From contig CAYUZX010000029.1 in NCBI GenBank assembly GCA_964449285.1, positions 1 to 38,589 on the forward strand: 38,589 nt of DNA. Direction: 5' to 3'. Below, piece after piece: positions 16,044 through 24,900 of the stretch. Every line of letters begins with the position of its first letter. Within the stretch, counting starts at the first letter, position 1. The stretch comes from QYOJ01 sp964449285 (GTDB taxonomy: Bacteria; Bacteroidota; Bacteroidia; Bacteroidales; FEN-979). A model generated the notes under the pieces. It was not told where the DNA came from. It ran no database searches and saw only the letters and a program-made list of their open reading frames with translations. Both the position numbers and the translations under genes were made by a program.

Positions 16044-17134
16044 GAGAGATATCCTTCAATGACTATATCTTCTTTCAACATCTTCAGGGTTGAAACATGA
16101 AATGGTATCGCATCGGAGATCCGGCGGATCCCTTCACCTTCCAGTATGGTAGGGGCTTTTTTTCCTCCTATAAACTTGGGAGCTACGAACAGCATGACCT
16201 TATCGACAACTTTATCTCTCACTGCGGAAAATGCCAGTGTTCCTCCTCCTTCAAGAAATACGCTGTCGATATCCATCATCCCAAGGGCCAGCATCAGGTA
16301 TTCCAGGTCAACCTGTTCGTCTTTCTCCGGACAAACGACTACCTGGGCCCCTGTTCTCTTGATCTCTGCAAGTTTTGCCTGGTCGGCCAACTTAGTAACA
16401 GCTATCAGAGTCAATTGTGGGTTTGAAGTAAGCACCTTGGAATCCAGTGAGATCCTGGCCACTGAATCGACAACCACCTTCAGGGGGTCCTTGCTGATTT
16501 TCCGGCTTCTTCTGGCATCAAGCTTCGGGTTGTCTTTCAATACGGTTCCTATTCCTACCATGATAGCAGAATATTCGTGCCGAAGTTTGTGTGCCAGTTT
16601 ACGGGACGAATCTCCCGATATCCAGTGTGAGTCGCCTGTTGCTGATGCAATCTTTCCATCCAGGGTCATCGCTCCCTTATAGAGACAGAAAGGCTTCCGG
16701 GTGGTGATGAACTTGATAAACATTTCATTAAGCAAGGAAGCCTCCTCTTCCATGAGCCCGGTCTCAACAATCACCTTGTTGTTCTCGAGGTACTCAATCC
16801 CTTTTCCTTTTACCCTTGGGTTCGGATCTTGCATAGCAATCACAACCTTCCGGATTCCTTTTTTCACGATCAATTCAGCACAGGGAGGAGTCTTGCCCTG
16901 ATGTATGCAAGGCTCCAGGTTGATGTACAGTGTGGCTTCCAGCGTTGATTTGGTGCATGAATTTATCGCATTCACCTCGGCGTGTGGGCCGCCAAAATAC
17001 TCGTGATACCCCCGCCCGATGATGGTATTGTCCTTTACAATCACAGCTCCGACCATCGGGTTGGGATTTACCCACCCTGCTCCTTTCTTCGCCAGCTTCA
17101 GTGCCAGCTTCATGTATCTAATATCGTCCTTCAT
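16025..17134 (-). CDS. ribD: Bifunctional riboflavin deaminase / reductase
   Basis: RibD, 369 residues, which carries out the deamination and then the reduction of the pyrimidine intermediate after GTP cyclohydrolase II. The N-terminal deaminase (about 1-145) has the zinc ligands His51 (GGPHAEVNAI, with Glu53), Cys76 (LEPCIHQGKTPPC) and Cys85. The C-terminal NADPH-dependent reductase (about 150-365) has AMTLDGKIAS, GIGTVLKDNP and LEGGGTLA. It is the first gene of the rib operon, with a start codon immediately after the U8 tail of the riboswitch terminator hairpin. Expression should therefore fall when FMN is high. Confidence 0.97.
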   Translation of the reverse strand: MKDDIRYMKLALKLAKKGAGWVNPNPMVGAVIVKDNTIIGRGYHEYFGGPHAEVNAINSCTKSTLEATLYINLEPCIHQGKTPPCAELIVKKGIRKVVIAMQDPNPRVKGKGIEYLENNKVIVETGLMEEEASLLNEMFIKFITTRKPFCLYKGAMTLDGKIASATGDSHWISGDSSRKLAHKLRHEYSAIMVGIGTVLKDNPKLDARRSRKISKDPLKVVVDSVARISLDSKVLTSNPQLTLIAVTKLADQAKLAEIKRTGAQVVVCPEKDEQVDLEYLMLALGMMDIDSVFLEGGGTLAFSAVRDKVVDKVMLFVAPKFIGGKKAPTILEGEGIRRISDAIPFHVSTLKMLKEDIVIEGYLSCLQES

Positions 17135-17215
17135 AAAAAAAAGCCCTGAAGAGATTTAGAGACGCAATGAATCGCATCTATACAGACGCAATTCATTGCG
17201 TCTTCCCTTCAGGGC
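17135..17215 (-). terminator. Intrinsic terminator of the FMN riboswitch, abutting the ribD start
   Basis: Read on the minus strand: GCCCTGAAG (17215-17207), a long loop, CTTCAGGGC (17151-17143), then eight T (17142-17135), then the ATG of ribD. The stem is a perfect 9 bp. The loop contains its own hairpin (17160-17203), which brings the arms together. The same CTTCAGGGC word occurs in the aptamer (17376-17368) and can pair with the middle segment instead, giving an antiterminator of 10 bp. Confidence 0.8.
17160..17203. repeat. Palindromic spacer element (AGACGCAATGAAT type) inside the terminator loop
   Basis: AGACGCAATGAAT (17160-17172) and ATTCATTGCGTCT (17191-17203) are perfect 13-base inverted arms. 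A related word is seen between them (GACGCAATTCATTGCGTC is itself nearly self-complementary). I recognise this kind of word as a recurrent intergenic element of Bacteroidetes genomes; that is from memory, not a search. Confidence 0.7.
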
Positions 17216-17264
17216 AATAATAAATATTTTTAAGTACTGCCTTTAAAAAGCAAACTTATTGAAA

Positions 17265-17380
17265 TTCTTCTTCCATCCAGACTGTACTGTCGGTGTCGTA
17301 ATTTCAACGACTCGGCTCCGGGTACCCGGAGTTCGCGGACTATACCGCCGGTCGGGAATTTCACCCTGCCCTGAAGAAAC
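17265..17380 (-). ncRNA. FMN riboswitch aptamer (RFN element)
   Basis: The minus strand carries the conserved RFN core in order: CTTCAGGGCAGGGTGAAATT (17376 to 17357), CCCGACCGGCGGTATAGTCC, GCGAACTCCGGGTACCCGGA, then GTCGTTGAAATTACGAC and CGACAGTACAGTCTGGATGG, closing with GAAGAA. P1 pairs TTCTTC (17378-17373) with GAAGAA near 17266-17275. It lies about 130 bases before ribD, with a terminator between. When FMN binds, the aptamer should hold the CUUCAGGGC strand and let the terminator form. Known RFN elements act on rib genes in exactly this setting. Confidence 0.96.
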
Positions 17381-17431
17381 AAATTTATATTAAGAACATC
17401 ATGCAGGTTTGACCCTGACAAATAACGGGTA

Positions 17432-17439
17432 CAAAGATA
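17432..17439 (-). promoter_or_regulatory. -7 box of the rib operon
   Basis: On the minus strand this reads TATCTTTG, an exact TAnnTTTG box. It lies about 52 bases upstream of the riboswitch 5' edge, giving a leader of about 290 bases. No TTG -33 element was found at the usual spacing. Confidence 0.55.
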
Positions 17440-17459
17440 CGATTATATTCAATAACCTA

Positions 17460-19808
17460 CTACTCAATCACAAGTTTCTGTACGATGGTTCCCATCTGAT
17501 TGCGGACCTGTACAAAATAGATCCCACCCGGTAATCCACTGAGGTCAATTTGACTGATTACCGAATTTTGTCCGGATCCAATTACGTCACGATGCACATA
17601 CTTACCCTGAATTGTGGTGATCGAGATGGCTGTTTCGAATCCACCAAGGCCCTTCAGGTTCATTGTCACCAGACCTTTGGATGGGTTTGGCATCAGGAAG
17701 AGGCGGAAGGCATCAACTCCGGCTTCCGGCACCCCTACGGCGGGGACGAAATGAACAGTCATTTCATCGGCAACAGTCTCTGTACAAGTAGGCCTGGGAG
17801 TAGCCGTGAGGGTCAGGAGGACACCGGTCGTGAGATCTATGGGACCCGGGTAGTAATAGTTGGTCACCACCGTATCTTTCCAGAAATGGCCATCGCCGGA
17901 GGTTGTCCAGAGAAGGCTCAGGTAGTTGGATGCCGTTGCATTCAGATTGACGATCTGAACAGTGTTAAGTAAGGTTTGATCATCTCCGGCAAAGACTTCA
18001 GGATTCGTGTTCACAGGTACGAATGCGGTATCCGTTTTGGTTTGTGAACCGTCATTCACTTCACAGTAGTATTTGGTATATTCTGTTGGAGTAGCCCATA
18101 AACTCTGGAGGTTGGAGGTAAGTCCCGGAGGAATCGAAGCCCAGGAATAAGTATAGGTTCCACTCCCTCCTGAAACTACTACTTCCAGTAGGGTTGAGTC
18201 TCCAAGACATATCTCATTTGGAGTAGCTGTGACATTCACCGACATGATGTCGGCAAAACTGAATGAGGCAATGCGGGTCCTCCAGCTGGCTTGAGACGTG
18301 TTGACATAATATTCCTGCGTGTACCAGAATTTGCCGATCTCAACAGGATCTGCAACCATGGCGCTGTAATCGCCCCACCGACCGTCTGTAACCGTCTGGG
18401 ATCCCCCTCCGTTATAAATGCCTTTTTCGGCAATTGTCATGATACCTAAAGGATCGCCGTTTATGCGGCCGGTATAACGGATAGAAGGATACATTGTTGA
18501 ACTGGAAATGGAATAACCAAGCGCAATATTCCCCAGTGAATCCATTGCAATACTTCCCATCCAGCGATGGTTTGCATCCGGAGAGTACGTTCCCTCCTGG
18601 TATAAACTCCAACCTGATCCTGTATTCCTCACTTCCATCCATCGTATTCCTGCCAACGATCCGTCAAGTCTCACCGTAGTGCTTAGAAGCATTGACCAGT
18701 GGTCCGTAAATTTCCTGAATGGCATACGGAACATAATACGTTTACCTGACATAGCATCAAGTTTCTGGCTTGTTCCTTTTTGAGTAATGTCCTTTGTGTT
18801 ACCGAAAATCAAGAATGGGCTGATTGGAACGGTAGTAGCCAGGGTGAAAGTGGAATTGGCAGGAGTGTTCCAATCCGTGTGAAAATGATTGATTTTTATA
18901 CTTGAAGAAGATCCACTGATCAGATAGCAAACGGGGCAAGGTGTTGTGTCAGGAGGAAAATCACTGTCGCAATCTGCTGCGAGCGGACCCTCTGAAGAAG
19001 AAGGAAGATTAAAGGTGATCATTGTTGCGGCCGGGTTGCCGGCGAGCATCTCTGTCCTTTCCATAGCCACAACCGCCGGGCCAAGCCAACTACCAGAACC
19101 TGAAGCAAAACGGCGTATCACCATATAGTAACCATCACCCCATACTGAGAGTTTAGGGTAATCAGGCATGTCACTAAAAGTAAACTGGTATCTATGCCAG
19201 CTACCTGTCGGGTCAGAAGTTTGTGAAATGGCAACATTTTCGTAAAAAGGTCCATAGGGATAGTTTGGGAGTGAAAACTGACTAAAAAGCCATCTGTCGG
19301 CATTTTCATCATAAAGAACGATCGCATCTCCGTCATTGGAATTATTAGGCATGCCAGAAAAAATCGAACTGTTTTGTAAAGGACCGATCAACTTAACACC
19401 ATTTTTATCGTAGATGGCAAATCTTACGTTGACAACCTGGAAATAATGATTCGGGCCTACGTCACCATCGGTATCCGGAGGATAATAACCTGCCATTCCA
19501 ATGCCTTCAAAATTCTGGATAGTTGTGTCTGTCACGGACTCTCCGAAAAAGGTTTGCCTGATCCGATCTTCAATAAAAGGACTCGTAACATCCATGTCAT
19601 TAGAATAGACATTCGTCGGATTTTTAACAATGCCATATTTCCAAGACATGTCAACCTTGGCAGTTGTATCTTGCAGCATATCCCGTAATGGCGGGGAAAT
19701 GTCGAAATAAGTGGCTTTTGAAACGATGGGTTTGAAAATCTCTTCCTGAGCAAAGAGGCTGCCAATAGAGATCACCATTCCCATAATAAGAAGGAATAAA
19801 TTTTTCAT
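17460..19808 (-). CDS. Large secreted surface protein with PKD-like domains and type A T9SS tail
   Basis: Secreted protein of 782 residues; function unknown. It has a signal peptide (MKNLFLLIMGMVISIGSLFA). The N-terminal half (about 85-500) is a repeated beta domain with DTDGDVGPNHYFQVVN, DGDAIVLYDENADRWLFSQF and PDYPKLSVWGDGYYM, a pattern I know from uncharacterised bacterial surface proteins and which looks propeller-like. A PKD-like domain follows (about 525-600, ICLGDSTLLEVVVSGGSGTYTYSW), then a second Ig/PKD-like unit (about 605-690). The last ~80 residues are a type A sorting domain (FLMPNPSKGLVTMNL, GGIYFVQVRN, QKLVIE end). No catalytic motif was seen. Probably monocistronic, with a -7 box just upstream. 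Confidence 0.88.
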   Translation of the reverse strand: MKNLFLLIMGMVISIGSLFAQEEIFKPIVSKATYFDISPPLRDMLQDTTAKVDMSWKYGIVKNPTNVYSNDMDVTSPFIEDRIRQTFFGESVTDTTIQNFEGIGMAGYYPPDTDGDVGPNHYFQVVNVRFAIYDKNGVKLIGPLQNSSIFSGMPNNSNDGDAIVLYDENADRWLFSQFSLPNYPYGPFYENVAISQTSDPTGSWHRYQFTFSDMPDYPKLSVWGDGYYMVIRRFASGSGSWLGPAVVAMERTEMLAGNPAATMITFNLPSSSEGPLAADCDSDFPPDTTPCPVCYLISGSSSSIKINHFHTDWNTPANSTFTLATTVPISPFLIFGNTKDITQKGTSQKLDAMSGKRIMFRMPFRKFTDHWSMLLSTTVRLDGSLAGIRWMEVRNTGSGWSLYQEGTYSPDANHRWMGSIAMDSLGNIALGYSISSSTMYPSIRYTGRINGDPLGIMTIAEKGIYNGGGSQTVTDGRWGDYSAMVADPVEIGKFWYTQEYYVNTSQASWRTRIASFSFADIMSVNVTATPNEICLGDSTLLEVVVSGGSGTYTYSWASIPPGLTSNLQSLWATPTEYTKYYCEVNDGSQTKTDTAFVPVNTNPEVFAGDDQTLLNTVQIVNLNATASNYLSLLWTTSGDGHFWKDTVVTNYYYPGPIDLTTGVLLTLTATPRPTCTETVADEMTVHFVPAVGVPEAGVDAFRLFLMPNPSKGLVTMNLKGLGGFETAISITTIQGKYVHRDVIGSGQNSVISQIDLSGLPGGIYFVQVRNQMGTIVQKLVIE

Positions 19809-19834
19809 GAATATGGTTTTTATGAATCCAGGTG

Positions 19835-19842
19835 CAAAGATA
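19835..19842 (-). promoter_or_regulatory. -7 box for the large PKD/T9SS protein
   Basis: Minus strand TATCTTTG, an exact TAnnTTTG match, ending 26 bases before the start codon at 19808. It lies in the divergent region shared with the SDR gene. Confidence 0.55.
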
Positions 19843-19887
19843 CATATATTTTGTTTGGAATAATTCTACACAAAAAATATGTACTTT

Positions 19888-19895
19888 TATCTTTT
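19888..19895 (+). promoter_or_regulatory. Possible -7 box for the SDR gene
   Basis: TATCTTTT matches seven of eight positions of TAnnTTTG and lies 15 bases before the ATG at 19911. It is weak evidence, but it supports that ATG over the upstream TTG at 19851. Confidence 0.3.
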
Positions 19896-19910
19896 CAAAT
19901 TAATTTCTAT

Positions 19911-20615
19911 ATGAATATCATCGTCACTGGAGCCAGTCAAGGTATTGGCAACGAAATCGTTAAAGTTTTTTCTAGCTCAAAAAAAAACCATGTGATTGCC
20001 ATCTCACGCAATGAGAAACGACTTCAGGCACTGGTTGCTGAATGCAAAAAAAACAATTCTGAAGCCAATGTTACACCGTATGCGTTTGACCTGACCCAGT
20101 TCGATTTCTACCCGCTGGTTATCCAACGTATTGAAAATTACATGTCTCATTGCGACATCCTGATCAACAATGCCGGCAAACTGATCCATAGATCATTCAA
20201 AAAGATCGATCATCATGACTTCGACGAAATTTTTAATGTGAATGTGAAAGGACTATTCTTCTTCACGCAGGCGATTTTACCTATGATGGGCAAAGGATCG
20301 CACATTGTGAATATCGGTAGTATAGGCGGGATCCAGGGAAGCAAGAAGTTCAAAGGCCTTACGGCTTACAGCGCCAGCAAAGGAGCTGTCGCTATCCTTT
20401 CAGAAGCTCTCGCCGAAGAGTTGATGGAGGAGGATATCCGGGTCAATTGTCTCGCTCTTGGTGGGGTGGAGACGGAGATGTTCAAACGGGCTTTCCCAAA
20501 TGCCGAAGCATCCTACACCCCCAACCAAATGGCCCATTATATCGTCGATTTTGCCCTGAATGGTTGGAAGCACTTTAATGGGAAAATCCTGCCGGTTTCG
20601 CTGGGGACTCCTTAG
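19911..20615 (+). CDS. Short-chain dehydrogenase/reductase
   Basis: NAD(P)-dependent oxidoreductase of the classical SDR family, 234 residues from the ATG at 19911 (MNIIVTGASQGIG). Visible marks are the cofactor motif TGASQGIG (6-13), NNAG (86-89), and the catalytic set Asn111, Ser137 (VNIGSIGG), Tyr153 and Lys157 (YSASK). The upstream in-frame extension from TTG 19851 is rejected because it precedes the Rossmann motif with no domain and overlaps the probable promoter. It is divergent from the large T9SS protein and converges with hydF, so it stands alone. Substrate cannot be inferred; 3-oxoacyl reductase-like and sugar or sepiapterin-like roles are both possible. Confidence 0.92.
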   Translation: MNIIVTGASQGIGNEIVKVFSSSKKNHVIAISRNEKRLQALVAECKKNNSEANVTPYAFDLTQFDFYPLVIQRIENYMSHCDILINNAGKLIHRSFKKIDHHDFDEIFNVNVKGLFFFTQAILPMMGKGSHIVNIGSIGGIQGSKKFKGLTAYSASKGAVAILSEALAEELMEEDIRVNCLALGGVETEMFKRAFPNAEASYTPNQMAHYIVDFALNGWKHFNGKILPVSLGTP

Positions 20616-20680
20616 AAGGTATGAGGGTATAAGGAGGTAGCGAGGTAGCGAAATAGATCAAAAATCGCATCAATCGGAGA
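20616..20680. repeat. GGTAGCGA spacer between convergent genes
   Basis: GGTAGCGAGGTAGCGAAATAG words (20634-20655), the inverted form of the TTTCGCTA spacer at 5565-5606, lie between the SDR gene and hydF. No intrinsic terminator hairpin is evident. Confidence 0.45.
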
Positions 20681-21889
20681 TTATTTCACCATTTGAAATG
20701 GCTGAATCGCCCTCTCGAAGATTCCATGAATAAATGCAATCAGCATCCCATAGTTGGTTACCGGGATGCCGTTATCAATAGCGGGTTTGAGGCGCTGGTG
20801 GATCTGCTTGCGGGTGATCATGCAACCTCCGCACTGGACGATGAGGGCATAATCCATTATCGGCCGCTCTATGTTGCTCAGTCCTGCCACCACATCAAAC
20901 TCCAGCTTCTTTCCGGAAAATTCCCGTAACCATCGTGGGATCTTGGTCCGCCCGATATCATCGCATGTGACATGATGGGAACAGGATTCTAAGATCAGCA
21001 CACGGTCTTCATCCTTCAAATCCGCTATTCTGGGTGTGCCCTTTAGGTACTCCTTAAAGTCACCTTTCTGACGGGCCAGTACGATACTGAAACTGGTTAG
21101 CATGATTTCCGGAGGAATAGCAGCATTGGCTTTTGGAAAGACCTGGCTGTCGGTGATCGCCAGTATCGGCTTAGGGCTCATCTTTTTCACGTACCCGGTC
21201 ACCTCATTCTCTTTCAGAACCACACACACACCGTTATAATCCAGCACGTCGCGGATTACCTGCATCTGAGGCAGAATCATCCTCCCCTCCGGGGCTTCCG
21301 TATCAACGGGCGTAATCAGGATAACCGTGTCGCCAGGTTTGATAAGGTCCCCAACCAGGGTCCGTTTCCTGTAAGCCGTTTCGGGGATCGTATCCCTGAT
21401 CAGTGAAGCTACCTCAGCCTGGTTCGTTGAATGGGTAGCACAAAAGTCGACGACCGGAACCTGGTATTTCTCCCTGATCACAAGGGAAAGATCAGCTCCG
21501 ATGGGCTCTTCATCCGATTTGTTGTGTAGGATAAGGAAGGGAATTTCATGTTTCCGGAAGTCTTTGATTAACTGCTTTTCAGGATCGTCAAACGCATTGT
21601 GGGAGATCACCAGGATAGCAAAGTCGATGATCTTCAGGATCTCCTTGCTTTTCGTGATTCGCTTTTCGCCCAAAATACCACTATCATCAATACCTGCTGT
21701 ATCAATCAAGATAGCTGGGCCAACGCCGTCAATTTCCAGGGATTTTTTAACCGGATCGGTAGTAGTACCTGCTATCTCGGAAACAATTGCAACATCCTGT
21801 CCGGTCAATGCATTGATGATTGAGCTTTTTCCATTGTTCCTGCGGCCAAATATGCCGATGTGAGGTTTCGTGTCGCGAGCTTTAATCAT
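20681..21889 (-). CDS. hydF: [FeFe]-hydrogenase H-cluster maturation GTPase HydF
   Basis: HydF, 402 residues, the scaffold GTPase that carries the 2Fe subcluster precursor to apo-hydrogenase. The N-terminal GTPase domain has the P-loop GRRNNGKSS (15-23), GTTTDPV (41-47), DTAG (63-66) and NKSD (123-126). The C-terminal cluster domain has Cys303/His305 in ESCSHHVTCDD and Cys353/Cys356 in QCGGCM. The spacing fits the CxH-x46-HCxxC motif, but the His before the second cysteine pair is Gln352. The partners hydE, hydG and the hydrogenase are not in this window. Presence implies [FeFe]-hydrogenase-based H2 metabolism and an anaerobic lifestyle for the organism. Confidence 0.95.
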   Translation of the reverse strand: MIKARDTKPHIGIFGRRNNGKSSIINALTGQDVAIVSEIAGTTTDPVKKSLEIDGVGPAILIDTAGIDDSGILGEKRITKSKEILKIIDFAILVISHNAFDDPEKQLIKDFRKHEIPFLILHNKSDEEPIGADLSLVIREKYQVPVVDFCATHSTNQAEVASLIRDTIPETAYRKRTLVGDLIKPGDTVILITPVDTEAPEGRMILPQMQVIRDVLDYNGVCVVLKENEVTGYVKKMSPKPILAITDSQVFPKANAAIPPEIMLTSFSIVLARQKGDFKEYLKGTPRIADLKDEDRVLILESCSHHVTCDDIGRTKIPRWLREFSGKKLEFDVVAGLSNIERPIMDYALIVQCGGCMITRKQIHQRLKPAIDNGIPVTNYGMLIAFIHGIFERAIQPFQMVK

Positions 21890-21944
21890 GGCGTAAAATT
21901 ACGAAAAAAACGAAAAATCCGATAATGACAAATCTCTATTATAT

Positions 21945-21952
21945 TACCTTTG
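21945..21952 (+). promoter_or_regulatory. -7 box for the type B T9SS cargo gene
   Basis: TACCTTTG matches TAnnTTTG exactly. The in-frame TTG (21950) and ATG (21953) touch or overlap it, so the real start is likely 21965 or 21986. A run of nine G (21955-21963) lies where transcription would begin. Confidence 0.5.
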
Positions 21953-21985
21953 ATGGGGGGGGGCATGTTGAAAAATTTCCCAGGC

Positions 21986-24900
21986 ATGAACTTGTTGTCT
22001 CGTTTTACGATCATTATTCTCCTGATCCTTGCTTTTTTTTCCAGAATGAGCTTTGGAGAGGGAACCCGTGAACTCCAACCTGACTCACTCATCTCCGGTG
22101 CAGGTCTTTATATCAGTAACGAAATCTTCGGTGATTACACTCGTTTTGCTGTGATCGACTGTGAGCCGAACTATCGGCTCTACATCCACATCAAAGAGGC
22201 CGGGGAGTCGATCTTATTCGGGCTACATTCACCGTTATCGTCCTATACATACCGGTTTAATCTGCGGAAGCCGGATGGGACCATCGCCCTGAGCGGCGAT
22301 TGTCCCCAGGCAGGTCAGCAGGGCTATATTAAATATTATCACCAGGCCTTAGTGGGACCATTTTCAACATTGGGTGGATACGACCCGTTCCAGTATAAAG
22401 TTACAAACAGTGCAGACACAGGAAATTACTATTTTGAACTCAGCAACATGACCACCTTCCAGTCTATCACTTTCGACCTTTGGGATTTTCAGGTTGTTTC
22501 AGGGGAGCATGCACCGGCTATTCCAGAAGATATGATCCTCGGCCGTGTTTGGTCCCAGTCCTGGCAGGTTTATGCTGATCTTGGGTATCCCCTTCATGAG
22601 TTCAACGGACGTTTTTATGTCTATTCCAATGATAGCATTGTCACGAAACTGAAGTTCCAGAACGCCCGAATTGGCGCTGCGACCATTTTCTGTAATCCTT
22701 ACGGATGCTACAATACCGCGAATTTTTTAACGGACCGGCAATCAGTCAACACCAATACCTTCCTCACGTTCCCTGAGATTGCCGACTATCCGGTATTCCT
22801 GAATGATCCCGATACGTCGATTTTTGCCAGCGGTACATACGGCGAGATCATCGGAACCCCAGGAATGGTGCCCGACACATCCTTCCTGCCTTGCAGCGGC
22901 GCTCAACTGATCCTTGTAACTGTTAGCAAGAGCGGTAGCGTTGATGTGGCAATCACTTTCCCATATGGTTTCCCGGCAACTACGGTCAACCTTTTTTCAT
23001 CAGTCACACCAGGCGTCAATCAAATCCAATGGAACGGCCTCGACGGGTTAGGCAATCCAGTTCCTGATGCTACCACGGTGACCATCGCCATCGCTTTTGC
23101 CAACGGATTGACAAACCTCCCGATTTGGGACCAGGAAACCAATCCGGATGGCTTTGTCATTTCTATTGTACGGCCTGCAAATGCGTCGGGTCAGATACCA
23201 AAAACCTTCTGGGATGATCAACATCTCTCAGCATATTCACAATGTCCTGTCGCTCCGCAAACGTCAAACCTGACCGGCTGTATACCAGGTTCTATCCCCG
23301 GGTACCCAGGTTGTCACCCCTGGGGGCTCAATGAACCGGATTGCCACAATAAAATGATTAACACCTGGTGGTATGGCAGTTCGAGTACGGCAACATTTAC
23401 TGCAATCTTTTATGGCACCCCGCCCGAACCGATTGGCCATGGCGAATTCCGTTGTGGACCTGGAAGTGTGATGTTACATGCCACAGTCTCTCAAACATCA
23501 ACAGTTGACTGGTACGACTCCATAAACGGTGGAACGTTGCTGCATGCGGGCGACACAACTTACATCACGCCAATTCTGAATATCACTACTACATTTTATG
23601 CTGAAGCCAGGAGCTTAATCACATCATGCACCAGTCCTGTTCGCATTCCTGTTGTGGCAACAATCCTTCCAGCTCCCACACCCACGATACAGGGTCCGGA
23701 TAGTGTCTGCGAAGGGACTTCCGGCAACCAGTATCTGACCGAACCCGGAAAAAGTAACTACGAGTGGTGGCTCTCTTCCGGTGGGTTGATCACCTCTCCG
23801 AATGGGACCAGTATCATTACGGTAACCTGGACCGAACCGGGTCTCCATATTGTGTTTGTGAACTACCTGGATTCAAATGGTTGTCCAGCTCCCGAACCCG
23901 CTTCCTTCCGGGTCGTTGTGGCACCATCACCCGACACGGCCAGCACGATTACCGGTTCCACACCCGTTTGCGCCGGAAGCGAGGGCGTTATATATTTGGT
24001 GGATACAATTCCCTGGGCTCAAAGCTACAACTGGTTTGTACCACCTGGTTTTACAATCACTTCAGGCGCGGGTACTAACAGTATCACGGTCAATGTATCG
24101 CTTACCGCAACAACAGGAGATATCATAGTATACGGAACAAACCTCTGCGGTGACGGGGCTCCCTCTCCGCCATTCTCTGTGACAGTGACATATCCACCCA
24201 CGGCAGAAGCGGGGCCAGACGACACGATCTGTCAGGGATCATCCTACACCGTGACTGGCGCAACGGCTTCAGAATACAATGCACTCTCCTGGATTACCAG
24301 CGGAACCGGAACCCTCGGGGGTGGCACATCCCTCTCCCCTACCTACACTCCGGGAATGGACGAAACTGGAGCTGTCACACTCACACTAATATCTGAGAAT
24401 CCACCTTGCCAGCCCGACAGCTCCTCGTTGACCCTCTGGATCGAAGCGGTAGCCTCTGCCGATGCCGGTCCCGATCTGAGGACCTGCTATCTGTCGCCGG
24501 TATCTCTTGATGGAACCTCCGCATTTAATTATCAGTCCATTCAATGGAGCACCTCCGGCACAGGAACATTTGACAACCCAACCCTGGTTCATCCACACTA
24601 TCTACCAGGCATAGAAGACTTTAATGCCGGGATTGTTACACTAACACTAACGGCTTTAGCCAAGATGCCATGTGCCGATCAATCAGATCAGCTCTTGCTG
24701 ACATTCTCTCCCTTGCCGGAAGGAGCTACAGGCCCGGATGGAACAATCTGCCAGGGCGGAATCTTCCAGGTAACAGCAGCCGTTGCCAATCATGTCTCAG
24801 GGGTGCAATGGGGACACAACGGGGCCGGTGTGCTTGAGGAATCAACCACTCTCTCCCCTCTTTACATATCGGCTTCCGGGGAGACCGGGACAGTGATCCT

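Noticed and set aside
21950..21985. Upstream TTG/ATG starts of the type B cargo gene
   Set aside because: They overlap or touch the -7 box and the G9 run. The paralogue's signal peptide matches the start at 21986 best; 21965 remains possible.
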